This document shows positions 63,101 to 64,000 of a stretch of DNA of 64,000 bases, piece after piece. How positions within the stretch are numbered: the first letter of the stretch is position 1; every line of letters begins with the position of its first letter. The DNA lies in the NCBI GenBank assembly GCA_001797675.1, contig MGQB01000023.1, positions 230,790 through 294,789 of the forward strand, in the 5' to 3' direction. Both the position numbers and the translations under genes were made by a program. This DNA is from Deltaproteobacteria bacterium RBG_13_43_22 (GTDB taxonomy: Bacteria > Desulfobacterota > RBG-13-43-22). The notes beneath the pieces were generated by a model that was not told the DNA's origin, made no database searches, and saw nothing but the letters and a program-made list of their open reading frames with translations.

Positions 63101-63924
63101 GGCGACATGCCGAAGACATCTTACGTGAAATGCACACCTTAGCAGAACGCTGCGGGCAACCCAACCTGGTTATCTTTTCCATGCTAAGTAAAGCTATCCT
63201 TTCAATCTGGGACGGGCGCCTGGAAGAGGCCTTGGTGATCCGCCGCCGCATGTTGGCCCTTGGTGAAGAGTTGGGCCTCTTGGAATTCGCAGCGATTTTT
63301 TCAATTTGGATAATCCGCGCCAGGGTGTATCTTGGGAACGCTGTCCGGGCTCTTGAGAATAATCTTAATGTCATCAGGAATCAACCGCCAAATATATCAA
63401 GGGAGATATTAATTCCATTTTCCCTAACGCACCTGGGGCGATACTCCGAGGTTGGGGAGAGGTTGGAACGTTTGGTCGTGAATCGACCTAATATAAACTC
63501 GGAGGAAGATAAGACTCATACCTGGTTTGATTTAATTTTCCTCGAGGCGGCAGTGATAGTGGGTAATCGACCTGCAGCCGAGTTGCTCCTCCAACGGCTG
63601 ACCGGAGGTAGGAGCCTTACAAGCGGCCTTTGGCTCACGACATGTACAAGCCGCCACCTGGGTGGGGCATGCTCACTCTTGGAAAGATATGATGAAGCCC
63701 GACAGCATTATCAGGAAGCTATCAGAATCTGCACCGAGATGCGGTTCCGTCCGGAGCTGGCCCTCAGCCGTTTACAGTTGGCCGAGCTGCTTCTGGAACA
63801 CTACCCTCAGGAAAAGTCCGAAGCCATCGCCCACTTAGACTGCGTGATCCCCGAATTCCGGGACATGAAAATGCAGCCGTCCCTGGAGCGTGCCCTCCGG
63901 CATAAGGAGATATTGAAGGCATAA
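60103..63924 (+). CDS. Zinc-ribbon/Ser-Thr kinase/STAND ATPase/TPR protein, copy 5 (divergent)
   Basis: A 1,273-residue paralogue of copies 1-4, the most divergent of the set. Zinc ribbons are CPKC, CVIC, CPEC, CEHC. The kinase keeps HRDIKPGN and DFGLA but reads VYLTHDSLLDRD, IHDMGEEQGQSY and NVWLTADGQAQ where the others agree among themselves. ATPase motifs are intact (GEPGIGKTALSEQ, VLEDLHDADRG). The block at about 62560-63610 differs most, and the C-terminus rejoins the common ending. GGGAGGG precedes ATG 60103, 28 bp after the DUF4143 gene stop, so it may be co-transcribed with it. Only 76 bp remain after it in the window, without a recognisable gene. Confidence 0.85.
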   Translation: MKCPKCSHENRGGARFCVICAQSLAEEPKCPECGHTNPIGSKFCEHCACSLFAEPFQPTSAPPSTPTPSSFANGRYQVKKFLGEGGKKKVYLTHDSLLDRDVAFALIKTEKLDKASRQRIRREAQAMGRLGDHPNIVGIHDMGEEQGQSYVVLPLMPGGDVEGLIEKAPERRLPIEQAITITKSVCLGLEYAHGKGVIHRDIKPGNVWLTADGQAQIGDFGLALAMDLSRLTNEGMMVGTYYYMPPEQAMGGEVGPKADLYSLGAMLYEMVTGRPPFTGDDTVAIIGQHINTPPVSPSWHRPDLPPPLAALIMRLLEKDPNKRPSSATEVIKALEAIEAGKAEKVSSQEAETLAENPLYRRVFVGREPELRQLQSAFDAAASGQGSLTMLVGEPGIGKTALSEQLATYATLRGGQALVGHCYEEGSLSLPYLAFIEAMRSYASSRDVSELKKELGTGAGDVARIVSEVRERLSIQPAPKENPEEEKYRLMQAVTEFLGNAAANKPLVIVLEDLHDADRGTLEMLGHVARNLGNRRLLLLGTYRDIEVDRTHPLSSSLADLRRLPTFNRVLLRGLNADEVRRMLASIAGQEVPWGLAEVVHRQTEGNPLFVQEVIRYLAEEGVFVRDKGRWEAKGDTPVEMRIPDGLRDVIGKRLSGLSESCNKVLTVAAVIGRDFRLEVLQKVAGLSEEELFKALEEARKAAVIEERTGTGAVVNYRFAHAFFRQTLYEEIIAPRRIRLHQQMARALEEVYKNRIEEHAAELAEHFSHSSDSADLSKAVGYGEMAAQRATSVYAYGEAVRFLEQAIKVQDVLNLEDQAKRCNLLLTLGDALLLAGNHQRVAEQVAPQAFSLAEAIPDDKKASQASLLAGKGLLRFGTVLMTTHEAAKWVERADHYAEPDSVERVVADIMQTWVKRSEGDYLESVALGRRAFELARHLEDPDTFWQAASNTLFSLGAPQDADERLRMAEKLVGKSRTGVAMDTLGSALLWLGNTFLEFGQRRHAEDILREMHTLAERCGQPNLVIFSMLSKAILSIWDGRLEEALVIRRRMLALGEELGLLEFAAIFSIWIIRARVYLGNAVRALENNLNVIRNQPPNISREILIPFSLTHLGRYSEVGERLERLVVNRPNINSEEDKTHTWFDLIFLEAAVIVGNRPAAELLLQRLTGGRSLTSGLWLTTCTSRHLGGACSLLERYDEARQHYQEAIRICTEMRFRPELALSRLQLAELLLEHYPQEKSEAIAHLDCVIPEFRDMKMQPSLERALRHKEILKA

Positions 63925-64000
63925 GGTTCAATTTTTTAGGTCATAGGTTTTCTGAATATTCTAACATATTTTCATGTAATTTGATTGACTTTTCATGAAG

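Noticed and set aside
26580..63924. Diversity-generating retroelement as the cause of the variable kinase blocks
   Set aside because: No reverse transcriptase or template/variable repeat pair was seen, and the differences extend over about 1 kb rather than at scattered adenine positions.

Overview
The window looks like a chromosomal segment of a strictly anaerobic bacterium, most plausibly a Desulfobacterota (deltaproteobacterial) lineage. The evidence is several HdrD/GlcF-type CCG iron-sulfur proteins, a tungsten-type aldehyde:ferredoxin oxidoreductase, DUF169 and C_GCAxxG_C_C redox-family proteins, a lactate racemase-like LarA, a B12-dependent class II ribonucleotide reductase, and many short hairpin-forming intergenic repeats. 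Standard genetic code is used. Background GC is close to 50%. The taxonomic statement is an inference from gene content.

Layout. 0-5.8 kb: a plus-strand redox operon (C_GCAxxG_C_C protein, DUF169, HdrD-like, GlcD-like FAD oxidase, second HdrD-like, enoyl-CoA hydratase family). 6-17.4 kb: mostly minus-strand genes (LarA-like, Rho_N-like small protein, slipin + NfeD, type-4 UDG, CoaBC, a lipoprotein, a phosphodiester glycosidase, tRNA-Gly and tRNA-Cys, znuA/znuC/znuB). 17.4-26.1 kb: an unrecognised 380-aa protein, a GC-rich DUF1254/DUF1214 gene that looks transferred, a GIY-YIG protein, AOR, a class A acid phosphatase lipoprotein and a PAS-PAS hybrid histidine kinase. 41.7-54.7 kb: housekeeping genes (thioredoxin, EamA transporter, TatD, NrdJ, CsgG-like, HdrD-like, EngB, aminotransferase, TPR lipoprotein, HisI-HisG).

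The striking part is 26.6-41.6 kb plus 55.0-63.9 kb. Five ~1,272-residue paralogues are present, each built as double zinc ribbon, Ser/Thr protein kinase, STAND/AAA_16-type ATPase and a long TPR-like C-terminal half. The overall plan resembles mycobacterial PknK, with zinc ribbons added. Kinase, ATPase and the last ~110 residues are nearly the same in copies 1-4, but a ~350-residue block of the TPR half differs strongly and is AT-richer, so each protein looks like a shared effector chassis carrying its own sensor. Copy 1 is interrupted by an in-frame TGA, and a sixth copy survives only as a ~160-bp 3' remnant.

Each kinase gene whose downstream flank is inside the window, including the remnant, is followed within about 85-150 bp by a different small toxin-antitoxin-like module or accessory gene: antitoxin/ParE, DUF4258/DUF2283, MntA/HepT, AbrB/VapC, and a DUF4143 AAA ATPase. 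This repeated kinase-plus-toxin-module pattern is the best candidate for an undescribed system, possibly an abortive-infection or stress-sensing one. That function is inference; the architecture and mosaic pattern are read directly from the sequence.

A second theme is short repeats. A 123-bp element occurs twice, each time fused to the stop codon of the preceding gene in the same relative orientation. Several other hairpin repeats sit between genes, and in at least two cases (NfeD, TPR lipoprotein) appear to have been built into the translated N-terminus ahead of the signal peptide.
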